This document shows, piece after piece, positions 56,227 to 64,000 of a DNA stretch of 64,000 nt. Made by a program: the position numbers and the translations under genes. The stretch covers positions 124,001-188,000 of the forward strand of contig NZ_JAABNP010000005.1 of the NCBI RefSeq assembly GCF_009928485.1, read 5' to 3'. The DNA is from Clostridium sp. C2-6-12. Its GTDB lineage: Bacteria; Bacillota; Clostridia; Clostridiales; Clostridiaceae. The notes under the pieces were generated by a model. That model was not told where the DNA came from and did no database searches. It worked only from the letters and a program-made list of their open reading frames with translations. How positions within the stretch are numbered: position 1 is the first letter of the stretch; each line of letters opens with the position of its first letter.

Positions 56227-58083
56227 ATGTCAAAATTAGATATAAAAGGATGGTTTGATAATAAAAAGGACAGAAAAAAGGTTTTTCGTACCATATTTCA
56301 AATAGTTATACTAGGAGCTATATTAACGGTCTTAATAAAAGTTCTATTTAATATAAATACTTATAAACCAGAAGAGGAAAGCAAAAAAATATATGATAAC
56401 GGGTTTATAGCTATATCTTATTTTGGAGTAGATAGGACTCAAAAGACTACCTTAATTGATGATGACATGCTAAAAGAGCATTTAAAAGCATTAAAAGATT
56501 CAGGATACGTTACAATAGACCAGCAGGAGATATTAGACTATTGTAATTCTGGAAAGAAATTACCAGAAAGAGCTATGTTTCTTTCATTTGAAGATGGCAG
56601 AGTAGATTCGGCATTGTTTTCAGATCCTATTTTGGAAGCTCTTAATTATAAAGCCTCCATGTTTACATATGCAGGAAAATTTGCAGAAGGAGATTTTAAA
56701 TTTCTTCAACCAGAAGATTTAAAGAAATTAGAAGAAAGTACGTATTGGGAGCTGGGGACTAATGGATATAGATTTTATTATATTAATGTATTTGATAGAT
56801 ATGGACATTTTTTAGACGTTTTAAATCAAGATCAATATAACATTGCAGCAAAATATATTGATGATGATTATAATCACTATCTTATGGATTTTATTAAAGA
56901 TAAAGACAAAGTAACTGTTGAAACAAAAGATCAAATGGACAAAAGAATTACTTGGGATTATGACCAAATGAGAGAGATTTATACTAATAAACTTGGATAT
57001 GTTCCTAGAGCATATATGATTATGCATGCAAATGGATTAAATAATGGTGAAACCAATCCATTAGTAGAATCGGTAAATAATAGAGAAATTAAAAAGTTAT
57101 TTGAACTTCATTTCAATAGAGAAGGACATAGCTTTAACAAGAAAGGCTCAGATCTATTTAATTTATCAAGATTGCAGGCACAACCATACTGGTATGCAAA
57201 TCATTTACTGATGCGTGTAGAAGATGATACTCAAAACGAAATGAAATTTGTTGTGGGGGATGAAAATCGTGCTGAAAAGTGGACAGTTTCTAGTGGTGTG
57301 GCAGAATTTAATAAGAGCAAAATTATTTTAACTTCGCCACCATCAGTAGAAGGAGCGATGAAACTTAAAAATAGTGAAAATTTTAAAGATTTTAAACTTT
57401 CTACATCAATTGAAGGAAATATTATTGGTGTACAATCCATTTATTTGCGATATAATGAAGAAAAAGATACTTATGTTAATGTGAGTGTTAAAGACAATGT
57501 ATTATATGTCAATGAAAAAACTGCTGGTAAGGATGAGATGAATCTTGCAAAATGTGATTTGGGAGAATTATTAAAGAAAGATGTTCAATCTGTTGAGCAG
57601 ATAAAATTAGAATCAGAATTAGCAAAAATTAAAGTTGAAAGAGAGAAAGAAAGAAAAGTTAAGATAGACTTGCCTGGAAAAGATAAAATTACTTTGGCGG
57701 CGCCATCAGTAGATGAGGGTGGAAAAGAGTATGTTCCCAAAATTGGAATTGGTCAGATTGGAAAAAGAAATTTGGAAATTGTAATTTCAGGCAATAAGTT
57801 AAATGTTTCTGTAGATGGGGTAGGAGCAACTGGAATCTTAGCTTTAAGTGAAGATAATAATAAAGAAGGATCTATTTGTTTAAAATCAATGAGAAGTGAA
57901 AAAAATTCAAAAGATGATGTTTATGATGGAGTATTTAATGATTTATGTATTAATCAAATTAGCAATAATAATGGGAAAGTAGTAGCACTATATGATAATA
58001 GACTTAATGGATTCCAAAAGATTTATGAAGAAATAAAAGAAAAATTTAACAGTGTAATTGATTGGTTTATTGAGAATTTTTAG
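56227..58083 (+). CDS. membrane-anchored NodB-like protein with altered metal site
   Basis: A 618-residue protein with one N-terminal span (about 22-42). Residues 55-330 follow the NodB fold, as judged from FLSFEDGRVDSAL where deacetylases have FDDG (here E122-D123). The His pair of the second motif is not visible, and the region reads WELGTNGYRFYY. The C-terminal 250 residues are beta-rich and resemble a lectin-like jelly roll (KLSTSIEGNIIGVQSIYLRY). It is probably a non-catalytic or altered deacetylase that binds the glycan, in the way the PgaB C-terminal domain does. It lies 7 bases after the synthase gene. Confidence 0.75.
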   Translation: MSKLDIKGWFDNKKDRKKVFRTIFQIVILGAILTVLIKVLFNINTYKPEEESKKIYDNGFIAISYFGVDRTQKTTLIDDDMLKEHLKALKDSGYVTIDQQEILDYCNSGKKLPERAMFLSFEDGRVDSALFSDPILEALNYKASMFTYAGKFAEGDFKFLQPEDLKKLEESTYWELGTNGYRFYYINVFDRYGHFLDVLNQDQYNIAAKYIDDDYNHYLMDFIKDKDKVTVETKDQMDKRITWDYDQMREIYTNKLGYVPRAYMIMHANGLNNGETNPLVESVNNREIKKLFELHFNREGHSFNKKGSDLFNLSRLQAQPYWYANHLLMRVEDDTQNEMKFVVGDENRAEKWTVSSGVAEFNKSKIILTSPPSVEGAMKLKNSENFKDFKLSTSIEGNIIGVQSIYLRYNEEKDTYVNVSVKDNVLYVNEKTAGKDEMNLAKCDLGELLKKDVQSVEQIKLESELAKIKVEREKERKVKIDLPGKDKITLAAPSVDEGGKEYVPKIGIGQIGKRNLEIVISGNKLNVSVDGVGATGILALSEDNNKEGSICLKSMRSEKNSKDDVYDGVFNDLCINQISNNNGKVVALYDNRLNGFQKIYEEIKEKFNSVIDWFIENF

Positions 58084-58104
58084 AAGATTTACAGGAGAGT
58101 ATAA

Positions 58105-59190
58105 ATGAAAACTAATTATATAACGAAAAAACAAATTTTGTCAGTGACTTTTTTTATTATAATTATTGTTATAAGTATTTTAAGTGTAGAAATGTTTAAC
58201 CAGATAAAAGCAAACAGCCTTGAAGTAACCAATTCAAATGTGAAATCACAAGATTCAAAGGAAGTTTCAGTTTGGCTTCCATACTGGGATAAAGAAAATT
58301 CATTAAAAGAATTAGATAAAATTAGTACAAACATTAATTCAATAGAAAATTTTGCAGCATATTTCAATAAAGATAACACACTATTTATTCCAGATGAAAA
58401 TAAGGCGATATTGAATGAAGTAAAAAATAAATGCAAAAAAAATAATATTCAAATGTATTTATCTATTGTTAACGATCAAGTAAATAGTGATGGAAGTTCT
58501 ATTTTAAAGGATAATAATCTAACAAAAAACTTGCTTAAAACTGAGGAAAGCCAAAAGAATCATATTGATAATATAGTTAAATTAGCTGAGGATGGAAATT
58601 ATGATGGAGTAGAGATTGATTATGAGAAAATTAATCAAGAAACACTAAATCAATTTGTTAGCTTTTGTAAAAGTTTATATGAAAGATTAAATGAAAAAGG
58701 GATAAAGCTAAGAATAGTTCTTGAGCCTAAAGAGCTATTTGGAACAGTTCAATTTCCTAAAGGACCTGAGTATGTGATGATGGTATATAATTTGTATGAC
58801 GGAAGTACTGGACCAGGACCTAAAGCAGATAAGAATTTAATTGATAAAGTAGCCAAGATAATGGATAAAATTCCAGGAAAGAAGCATCTTGCTTTTTCTA
58901 CAGGAGGCTATGACTGGTCTTCAGGTCAGAAAACTATTTCGCTAACAGGTTCAGATGCAGCTAAATTATTAGAAAAATACAAGGCAAAACCGCAAAGGGA
59001 TGAAAATAGTGGGGCTTTATATTTTAAATACTATGATGATAAAAAGGTTCAACATACTGTTTGGTATTCAGATGCAGAAACCTTTAAAATTTGGACGGAG
59101 ACTGGTAACAAAAATGGTTATTATAATATTTCAATATGGCGTTTAGGTGGAAATGATGAGGAGTTTATAAAATATATAAATTCTATATAA
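58105..59190 (+). CDS. glycoside hydrolase family 18-like secreted protein
   Basis: A 361-residue protein with an N-terminal signal/anchor (about 11-30). The TIM-barrel domain begins SVWLPYWDK. The GH18 motif DxxDxDxE appears as DGVEIDYE (D167 to E174, catalytic acid E174), and the later MVYNLYDG and STGGYDW segments are family-like. It may cut the polymer made by the upstream synthase, or trim peptidoglycan as GH18 spore enzymes do. The operon setting favours the first. ACAGGAGAG precedes the ATG. A stem-loop follows the gene. Confidence 0.85.
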   Translation: MKTNYITKKQILSVTFFIIIIVISILSVEMFNQIKANSLEVTNSNVKSQDSKEVSVWLPYWDKENSLKELDKISTNINSIENFAAYFNKDNTLFIPDENKAILNEVKNKCKKNNIQMYLSIVNDQVNSDGSSILKDNNLTKNLLKTEESQKNHIDNIVKLAEDGNYDGVEIDYEKINQETLNQFVSFCKSLYERLNEKGIKLRIVLEPKELFGTVQFPKGPEYVMMVYNLYDGSTGPGPKADKNLIDKVAKIMDKIPGKKHLAFSTGGYDWSSGQKTISLTGSDAAKLLEKYKAKPQRDENSGALYFKYYDDKKVQHTVWYSDAETFKIWTETGNKNGYYNISIWRLGGNDEEFIKYINSI

Positions 59191-59224
59191 AATTTATGAA
59201 AGATAAAAAATAATTGTTAAGTGA

Positions 59225-59287
59225 ATTGCCAGCTTTTTTATCAATTTGTTGTTAAATGACCATTATAATTGATAAAAAGCTGGCAAT
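59225..59287. terminator. long inverted repeat after the exopolysaccharide operon
   Basis: A 20-bp stem with one bulged T (59225-59245 with 59268-59287). T runs lie within the stem rather than after it, so termination is probable but less certain. Confidence 0.5.
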
Positions 59288-59346
59288 ACTGTATAATTAT
59301 TTAGAGAAAATCAAAGTAAATATAAGCAATATAGGAGGCAATAAGT

Positions 59347-60555
59347 ATGGAAAAAATTAAAATGTCTACTCCATTAGTTGAAATGGATGGAGATGAAATG
59401 ACTAGAATTATTTGGGGCGCAATAAAAGAGGAGTTATTAAATCCTTTTATTGAATTAAACACAGAATATTATGATCTTGGATTGGAATATAGAAATGAAA
59501 CTAATGATCAGGTTACTATTGATTCAGCAGAGGCTATAAAGAAGTATAAAGTAGGTGTAAAGTGTGCAACTATAACACCTAATGGCGCAAGAATGAAAGA
59601 ATACGATTTAAAAGAAATGTGGAAAAGTCCTAATGGAACTATTAGAGCAATCTTGGATGGGACTGTATTTAGAGCTCCGATTATAGTAGAGCCAGTAAAA
59701 CCATATGTTAGAACATGGAAAAAGCCTATAACTATAGCAAGACATGCTTATGGAGATATATATAAAAATGTTGAAATGAAAATAGAAGGAAAAGGTAAGT
59801 GTGAACTTGTATTTACATCTGAAAATGGAGAAGAAAAAAGAGAACTAGTACATAATTTTGCTGGAGATGGCATTGCTATGGGAATGCATAATCTTAATAA
59901 CTCTATAGAAAGTTTTGCAAAAAGTTGTTTTAACTTTGCTTTAGATACTAAGCAAGATTTATGGTTTGCAACTAAAGATACAATTTCAAAAAAATACGAT
60001 CATACATTTAAGGATATATTCCAAGAAATTTTTGATGCTGAATATAAGACTAAGTTTGAAGAAGCAGGAATTGAATATTTCTATACATTAATAGATGATG
60101 TTGTAGCAAGAGTTGTTAAATCAGAAGGCGGAATGATCTGGGCTTGTAAAAACTATGATGGAGATGTAATGAGTGATATGGTTGCTACCGCTTTTGGATC
60201 ACTTGCAATGATGACCTCGGTATTAGTTTCGCCAGAAGGAAACTATGAATATGAAGCTGCTCATGGTACTGTTCAACAACATTATTATAAGCATTTAAAA
60301 GGCGAAGAAACATCAACAAATTCAATTGCAACAATATTTGCATGGTCTGGTGCTCTAAGAAAAAGAGGAGAATTAGATAGTAATGCTGCATTAGTTGAAT
60401 TTGCTGATAAGTTAGAAAAAGCTTCAATAAAGACAATTGAAGATGGAATTATGACTAAGGATTTAGCATTGATTGCAGAGCATAATAATATCCAAACTTT
60501 AAATACATTTGATTTTATAAAGGCAATAAGAAAAACTTTAGAAGAAATGCTTTAA
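59347..60555 (+). CDS. icd: NADP-type isocitrate dehydrogenase (eukaryote-like subfamily)
   Basis: A 402-residue enzyme converting isocitrate to 2-oxoglutarate. It begins with [16 protein letters not shown] and includes the substrate motif [24 protein letters not shown], the metal-site Asp in [10 protein letters not shown] and the [11 protein letters not shown] segment. These are features of the homodimeric subfamily II found in eukaryotes and some bacteria, not of the E. coli Icd type. In clostridia it supplies 2-oxoglutarate for glutamate synthesis. GGAGG lies 7 bases before the ATG. It is a single-gene unit with a terminator. Confidence 0.94.
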   Translation: MEKIKMSTPLVEMDGDEMTRIIWGAIKEELLNPFIELNTEYYDLGLEYRNETNDQVTIDSAEAIKKYKVGVKCATITPNGARMKEYDLKEMWKSPNGTIRAILDGTVFRAPIIVEPVKPYVRTWKKPITIARHAYGDIYKNVEMKIEGKGKCELVFTSENGEEKRELVHNFAGDGIAMGMHNLNNSIESFAKSCFNFALDTKQDLWFATKDTISKKYDHTFKDIFQEIFDAEYKTKFEEAGIEYFYTLIDDVVARVVKSEGGMIWACKNYDGDVMSDMVATAFGSLAMMTSVLVSPEGNYEYEAAHGTVQQHYYKHLKGEETSTNSIATIFAWSGALRKRGELDSNAALVEFADKLEKASIKTIEDGIMTKDLALIAEHNNIQTLNTFDFIKAIRKTLEEML

Positions 60556-60598
60556 TATAAAAATATAAATAATTGTAATTTGATTCATAATTCCTTAT

Positions 60599-60655
60599 AA
60601 AAAGCTTTGTATATATTTACTTAATTTAGTAAATATGCACGAAGCTTTTTATTTT
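60599..60655 (+). terminator. icd terminator
   Basis: AAAAAGCTT (60599-60607) with AAGCTTTTT (60642-60650), with a further inner stem ATATTTACT/AGTAAATAT, then ATTTT. Confidence 0.75.
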
Positions 60656-60784
60656 GCTTATTTTATAGATGATAAATTTAGAGTGATTAGCAAATTAATA
60701 AAAACACTTATTAAAAACATAAATAAATGATAAATTATTAAAAATAAAACGATATCAATTATATATATATATATTTGCAAAAAT

Positions 60785-60803
60785 ATTAATGAAAGTCATT
60801 TTC
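60785..60803. promoter_or_regulatory. Fur-box-like site 1
   Basis: The 19-mer ATTAATGAAAGTCATTTTC matches the standard Fur 19-bp consensus at 14 positions. It lies 75 bases before feoA. Confidence 0.55.
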
Positions 60804-60840
60804 AACTGCAAGTAAAAGTGGTAAGATTAGTTATGGAATT

Positions 60841-60859
60841 ATTATTAAAAATCATTATC
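60841..60859. promoter_or_regulatory. Fur-box-like site 2
   Basis: The 19-mer ending AATCATTATC matches the Fur consensus at 14 of 19, with an exact right half (ATCATTATC). It lies just before the feoA ribosome site. Confidence 0.55.
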
Positions 60860-60877
60860 AATTGGAAGGTGATATAT

Positions 60878-61087
60878 ATGCCATTAATATTAGCTGATAA
60901 AGGAAATGAAATGAATATTAAAAGGATAACTGGAAATGATGAAACAAGAAGATTTTTGAATAGTTTAGGGTTTGTAGTAGGAGAAACTGTTAAAATTATT
61001 TCTGAACTTGGCGGAAACCTTATAATAAATGTTAAGGATAGTAGAGTTGCTTTAGACAAAAGCATGGCAAGCAGAATAATAGTATAG
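60878..61087 (+). CDS. feoA: FeoA-domain protein, first copy
   Basis: A 69-residue FeoA (SH3-like) protein that begins MPLILADKGNEMNIKRI and contains NSLGFVVGETVKII, the family core. FeoA is a small cytoplasmic helper of the FeoB iron channel. The start is ATG 60878 after GGAAGGTGA. A frame continues upstream to 60818, but it would run through the Fur-box-like site. The second feoA starts 17 bases after its stop, so the three feo genes form an operon. Confidence 0.9.
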   Translation: MPLILADKGNEMNIKRITGNDETRRFLNSLGFVVGETVKIISELGGNLIINVKDSRVALDKSMASRIIV

Positions 61088-61104
61088 AGAGGATGATATT
61101 ACTT

Positions 61105-61326
61105 ATGAGTTCTTTAAAAGAAATAAAATGCGGACAAACTGTTAGAGTGAAAAAAGTTGATGGAATTGGAGCTGTTCGTAGACGTATTATGGATATGGGA
61201 ATTACAAGAGGATGTGAAGTATATGTACGTAAAGTGGCACCACTTGGAGATCCAATAGAAGTGACAGTGCGTGGATATGAATTATCACTTCGTAAAGCCG
61301 ATGCTGAAATGATTGTTGTTGAATAA
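61105..61326 (+). CDS. feoA: FeoA-domain protein, second copy
   Basis: A 73-residue FeoA protein with LKEIKCGQTVRVKKVDG and RRIMDMGITRGCEVYVRKVAPLGDP, closer to the common FeoA consensus than the first copy. ATG 61105 is preferred over ATG 61093 because AGAGGATGA (61087-61095) is the ribosome site. Two FeoA genes ahead of feoB are common in clostridia. A gap of 124 bases follows before feoB. Confidence 0.92.
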   Translation: MSSLKEIKCGQTVRVKKVDGIGAVRRRIMDMGITRGCEVYVRKVAPLGDPIEVTVRGYELSLRKADAEMIVVE

Positions 61327-61450
61327 TTTATAGATATTAAATGAGAATGTGTATTAAAATCATTAGAGTGAAAATTTATTAGAAAGTATTAATAAGGCAG
61401 ATTTATTGTTAACTATTAAGTGTTAACTGATTAAGCAAGGGGGAAGGAAA

Positions 61451-63601
61451 ATGTCAATTAAAATAGGACTTGCAGGAAATCCTAACTGCGGTAAAACAAC
61501 TATGTTTAATGAACTTACAGGTTCATCTCAATATGTAGGAAATTGGCCTGGAGTAACGGTTGAAAAAAAAGGTGGAAAATTAAGAGGTAACAAAGAAGTT
61601 GAAATTGTAGATTTACCAGGAGTTTATTCTTTGTCGCCATATACACTTGAAGAAGTAGTAACTCGTAATTTTATGTTAAATGATGAGCCGGATGCTCTTA
61701 TAAATATAGTTGATGCTTCTAATATAGAAAGAAACTTATATTTAACTACTCAAATATTAGAAATGGGAATTCCAACAGTTGTAGCTCTTAACATGATGGA
61801 TATTGTTGAGAAAAATGGGGATAAGATTGATATTAATAAATTATCTAAAAGTCTTGGATGCCCTGTTGTAACTACATCTGCACTTAAAGGCAATGGTGTT
61901 AAAGCAGCAGCAGAAAAAGCTATTGAAGCAGCTAAAGCAAAAAACAAGCCTAAATTTATTTTGCCTTACTCAGAAGAAGCTAAGGAAGCATTTGAAAAAA
62001 TAGAAGAAGTAATAAGTAAAAACATTTCAATTGATGGAATAGAAAAACGTTGGCTTGCTGTTAAGCTTTTTGAAAGAGACGAAAACATTATAGAAAAACT
62101 AAAAATTTCAAAAAATGTATTAGATGAAATTGAAATAATAACACAAAAATATGAGGAAGAACTTGATGATGATAGTGAAAGTATTGTTACAGGTGATAGA
62201 TATTCATTTATAGGAGAAGTTGTTTCATATGCTATTAAAAAGGTCAATAAAGGAAAAGAAACAACATCTGACAAAATAGATAAGATTGTTACTAATCGTT
62301 TCTTGGCGCTTCCTATTTTTGTAGCAATTATGTATGTTGTTTATTACATAGCAATAACAATAGGTACAATAGGAACAGATTGGATAAATGATACATTGTT
62401 TGGCGAAATAATTCAAGGTAATCTAACAGAGTGGATGGCAGGTGCCAATGTAGCAGATTGGTTACAAGGATTAATAACAAGTGGAATAATAAGTGGAGTT
62501 GGAACAGTACTTGGATTTATACCACAAATAGCACTGTTGTTCTTGTTCTTAGCTATACTTGAAGATTGTGGTTACATGGCTCGTGTAGCGTTTATAATGG
62601 ATAGAATTTTCCGTAAATTTGGACTTTCAGGTAAATCATTTATTCCGATGCTTATTAGTTCAGGGTGCGGTGTACCAGGAATTATGTCAACTCGTACAAT
62701 GGAAAATGAAAGAGATAGAAAAATGACTATAATGGTAACAACATTTATTCCTTGTAGTGCAAAGCTGCCTGTAATAGCATTAATAGCATCAGCGTTTTTT
62801 AATGATGCAACATGGGTTGCGCCTTCAGCTTATTTCTTAGGTATAATAATGATAGTTATTTCTGGTATTGTACTTAAGAAAACAAAGTTATTTGCTGGTG
62901 ATCCATCACCATTTGTTATGGAACTTCCTCAATATCATGCTCCTGCTGCAAAAGGTGTATTGATGCATATGTGGGATAGAGTAACTGCATTTATGAAAAA
63001 AGCAGCAACAATAATTTTAGTTTCTTGTGCAGCAGTATGGTTTTTACAATCATTTAACTGGTCATTTGAAATGGTAGATGCAGATAATAGTATACTTGCT
63101 AGTCTTGGAAATATAATAGCACCTATTTTTGCACCACTTGGTTTTGGAAATTGGCAATCAGCAGTTGCAACAGTAACTGGACTTGTGGCAAAAGAAAATT
63201 TAGTTGGAACACTTGGCGTTTTATTTGGAATTGCAGATGCGTCTGAAACTGATGCAGCATTAATTAGTAATGTAGGTGTAATGTACACTGCTGCAAGTGG
63301 ATTTGCATTTATGGCATTTAACTTACTTTGTGCTCCTTGCTTTGCAGCAATTAGTGCCATAAGACGTGAAATGGGAAATTGGAAGTGGACATTTATTACT
63401 TTAGGATTCCAAACAGCTACAGCTTATATAGTAGCACTTGTTATAAATCAAGTAGGTAATTATATCTTAGGCACTGGAAGTTTAGTTGGAGCAATATTGT
63501 CAGTACTTATAGCTGTGGCTTCAGTAGTTATAGTTATATCAACTGGTAGAAATGAAGCAAAAGGAAGACTATCTAATGCTAAATTAAGTTATACAAAATA
63601 A
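61451..63601 (+). CDS. feoB: ferrous iron transporter FeoB
   Basis: A 716-residue protein with a cytoplasmic G domain: G1 GNPNCGKT (9-16), G3 DLPG (54-57) and G4 NMMD (about 115-118). A helical guanine-dissociation-inhibitor-like spacer lies at about 165-270. The membrane part follows, with two Gate-type motifs including LISSGCGVPGIMSTR and the conserved Cys of FIPCSAKLPV. It imports Fe(II) under anaerobic conditions. GGGGGAAGG precedes the ATG. The operon is probably Fur-controlled from the sites upstream of feoA. Confidence 0.96.
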   Translation: MSIKIGLAGNPNCGKTTMFNELTGSSQYVGNWPGVTVEKKGGKLRGNKEVEIVDLPGVYSLSPYTLEEVVTRNFMLNDEPDALINIVDASNIERNLYLTTQILEMGIPTVVALNMMDIVEKNGDKIDINKLSKSLGCPVVTTSALKGNGVKAAAEKAIEAAKAKNKPKFILPYSEEAKEAFEKIEEVISKNISIDGIEKRWLAVKLFERDENIIEKLKISKNVLDEIEIITQKYEEELDDDSESIVTGDRYSFIGEVVSYAIKKVNKGKETTSDKIDKIVTNRFLALPIFVAIMYVVYYIAITIGTIGTDWINDTLFGEIIQGNLTEWMAGANVADWLQGLITSGIISGVGTVLGFIPQIALLFLFLAILEDCGYMARVAFIMDRIFRKFGLSGKSFIPMLISSGCGVPGIMSTRTMENERDRKMTIMVTTFIPCSAKLPVIALIASAFFNDATWVAPSAYFLGIIMIVISGIVLKKTKLFAGDPSPFVMELPQYHAPAAKGVLMHMWDRVTAFMKKAATIILVSCAAVWFLQSFNWSFEMVDADNSILASLGNIIAPIFAPLGFGNWQSAVATVTGLVAKENLVGTLGVLFGIADASETDAALISNVGVMYTAASGFAFMAFNLLCAPCFAAISAIRREMGNWKWTFITLGFQTATAYIVALVINQVGNYILGTGSLVGAILSVLIAVASVVIVISTGRNEAKGRLSNAKLSYTK

Positions 63602-63670
63602 TTTGTAGTAGATAGAAATTATTATAAATAGTTATCTAAATTAATGATTAAGACTTAAGGAGTGATATTA

Positions 63671-63835
63671 ATGATAGCAACAATTATATTATCTGTAATT
63701 ATATTTGGTTTCATGGCTTTTGTTGTAGGAAAACAAATAAAGAAAGCTAAAAATGGAGAAAGTGGTTGTGGCTGTGGTTGCTCTGGATGCTCTTCAGCTA
63801 ATGCATGCCATGGAATAAAGATTCAAAAGAAATAA
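63671..63835 (+). CDS. FeoB-associated small Cys-rich membrane protein
   Basis: A 54-residue protein. Residues 2-20 form one membrane span (ATIILSVIIFGFMAFVVG). A basic stretch (KQIKKAKN) and a Cys cluster follow: GCGCGCSGCSS, then NACHG. AAGGAG (63657-63662) lies 8 bases before the ATG. Small proteins of this form directly follow feoB in many Firmicutes and may handle iron at the membrane, as FeoC does in enterobacteria. The gene is only 69 bases after feoB. Confidence 0.85.
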   Translation: MIATIILSVIIFGFMAFVVGKQIKKAKNGESGCGCGCSGCSSANACHGIKIQKK

Positions 63836-63882
63836 GTCTTAAACTATATGGTATTTATTAAAATCTAAATGTAAATAGTAGG

Positions 63883-63921
63883 CTCATTAAAGATTAAAAA
63901 ATGATCTTTAATGAGTTTTTT
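63883..63921 (+). terminator. terminator of the feo operon
   Basis: A perfect 12-bp stem CTCATTAAAGAT with ATCTTTAATGAG and a 9-base loop, followed by TTTTTT. Confidence 0.85.
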
Positions 63922-64000
63922 AATAGAAGAAAATGTTTTATTTTATGATCAAATATTATTAATAGATTTGCCAATAATTTAGTTGTGCCTGATTTAGAGG

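Larger units (their letters stand above)
60556..60877. other. 322-bp intergenic region ahead of feoA
   Basis: It contains the icd terminator and two Fur-box-like sites (listed). An alternating AT tract (60757-60774) precedes them. No other gene. Confidence 0.5.

Noticed and set aside
62935..63360. Minus-strand frame of 141 codons inside feoB
   Set aside because: Antisense shadow of a hydrophobic membrane gene that is clearly real on the other strand.

Overview
The window is a very AT-rich, densely coded chromosomal stretch typical of a saccharolytic, spore-forming Clostridium sensu stricto. The evidence is codon use, GGAGG-type ribosome sites with frequent TTG/GTG starts, tandem Csp-like germination proteases, an enclosed maltodextrin pathway and feoAAB. 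A species near C. beijerinckii or C. saccharoperbutylacetonicum is an inference. All but two genes lie on the + strand. No tRNA, rRNA, CRISPR array or insertion sequence was seen.

Region 1 (1-9518) is the 3' part of a type 1 BREX anti-phage island: the C-terminal part of pglX (cut by the window edge), pglZ, and brxL. Between pglZ and brxL sits a two-gene insert, a small RelA/SpoT-type nucleotidyltransferase and a tightly coupled 77-residue protein, resembling a toxSAS-type module carried inside the defence operon. Two unrecognised genes (a 334-residue protein and a Cys-rich zinc protein) follow brxL. Then comes about 750 bp of non-coding DNA with two diverged copies of a structured hairpin element about 339 bp apart.

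Region 2 (9519-27851) is metabolic: a GH3 beta-glucosidase, an amidohydrolase, two adjacent Csp-like subtilases with complete triads, a class I glutaminase-like peptidase, and a secreted transglutaminase-like protein. An MsmX-type sugar ABC ATPase with a PucR/CdaR-type regulator follows, then malQ with glgP, a D-2-hydroxyacid dehydrogenase and a beta-lactamase-fold lipoprotein.

Region 3 (28339-49827) starts with topoisomerase III. It then carries two MoxR-DUF58 modules. The first ends in a membrane transglutaminase. The second belongs to a long operon that runs membrane protein, ABC ATPase, ABC permease, coiled-coil membrane protein, MoxR, DUF58, and two von Willebrand A membrane proteins (BatA/aerotolerance-like). 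A Rieske-FAD oxidoreductase follows.

Region 4 (49828-59190) begins with amtB, whose leader holds two hexaloop hairpins (both loops AATGnn) nested with an intrinsic terminator, the architecture read by ANTAR antiterminators. Next is a putative exopolysaccharide operon: a triple-NodB protein with only its last domain intact, a PilZ-GT2 synthase fusion, a NodB-like protein with altered metal-site residues, and a GH18-like hydrolase. It is preceded by a promoter, a structured non-coding region and a strong terminator.

Region 5 (59191-64000) holds isocitrate dehydrogenase and the ferrous iron locus feoA-feoA-feoB plus a small Cys-rich FeoB-associated protein, with two Fur-box-like 19-mers in front.
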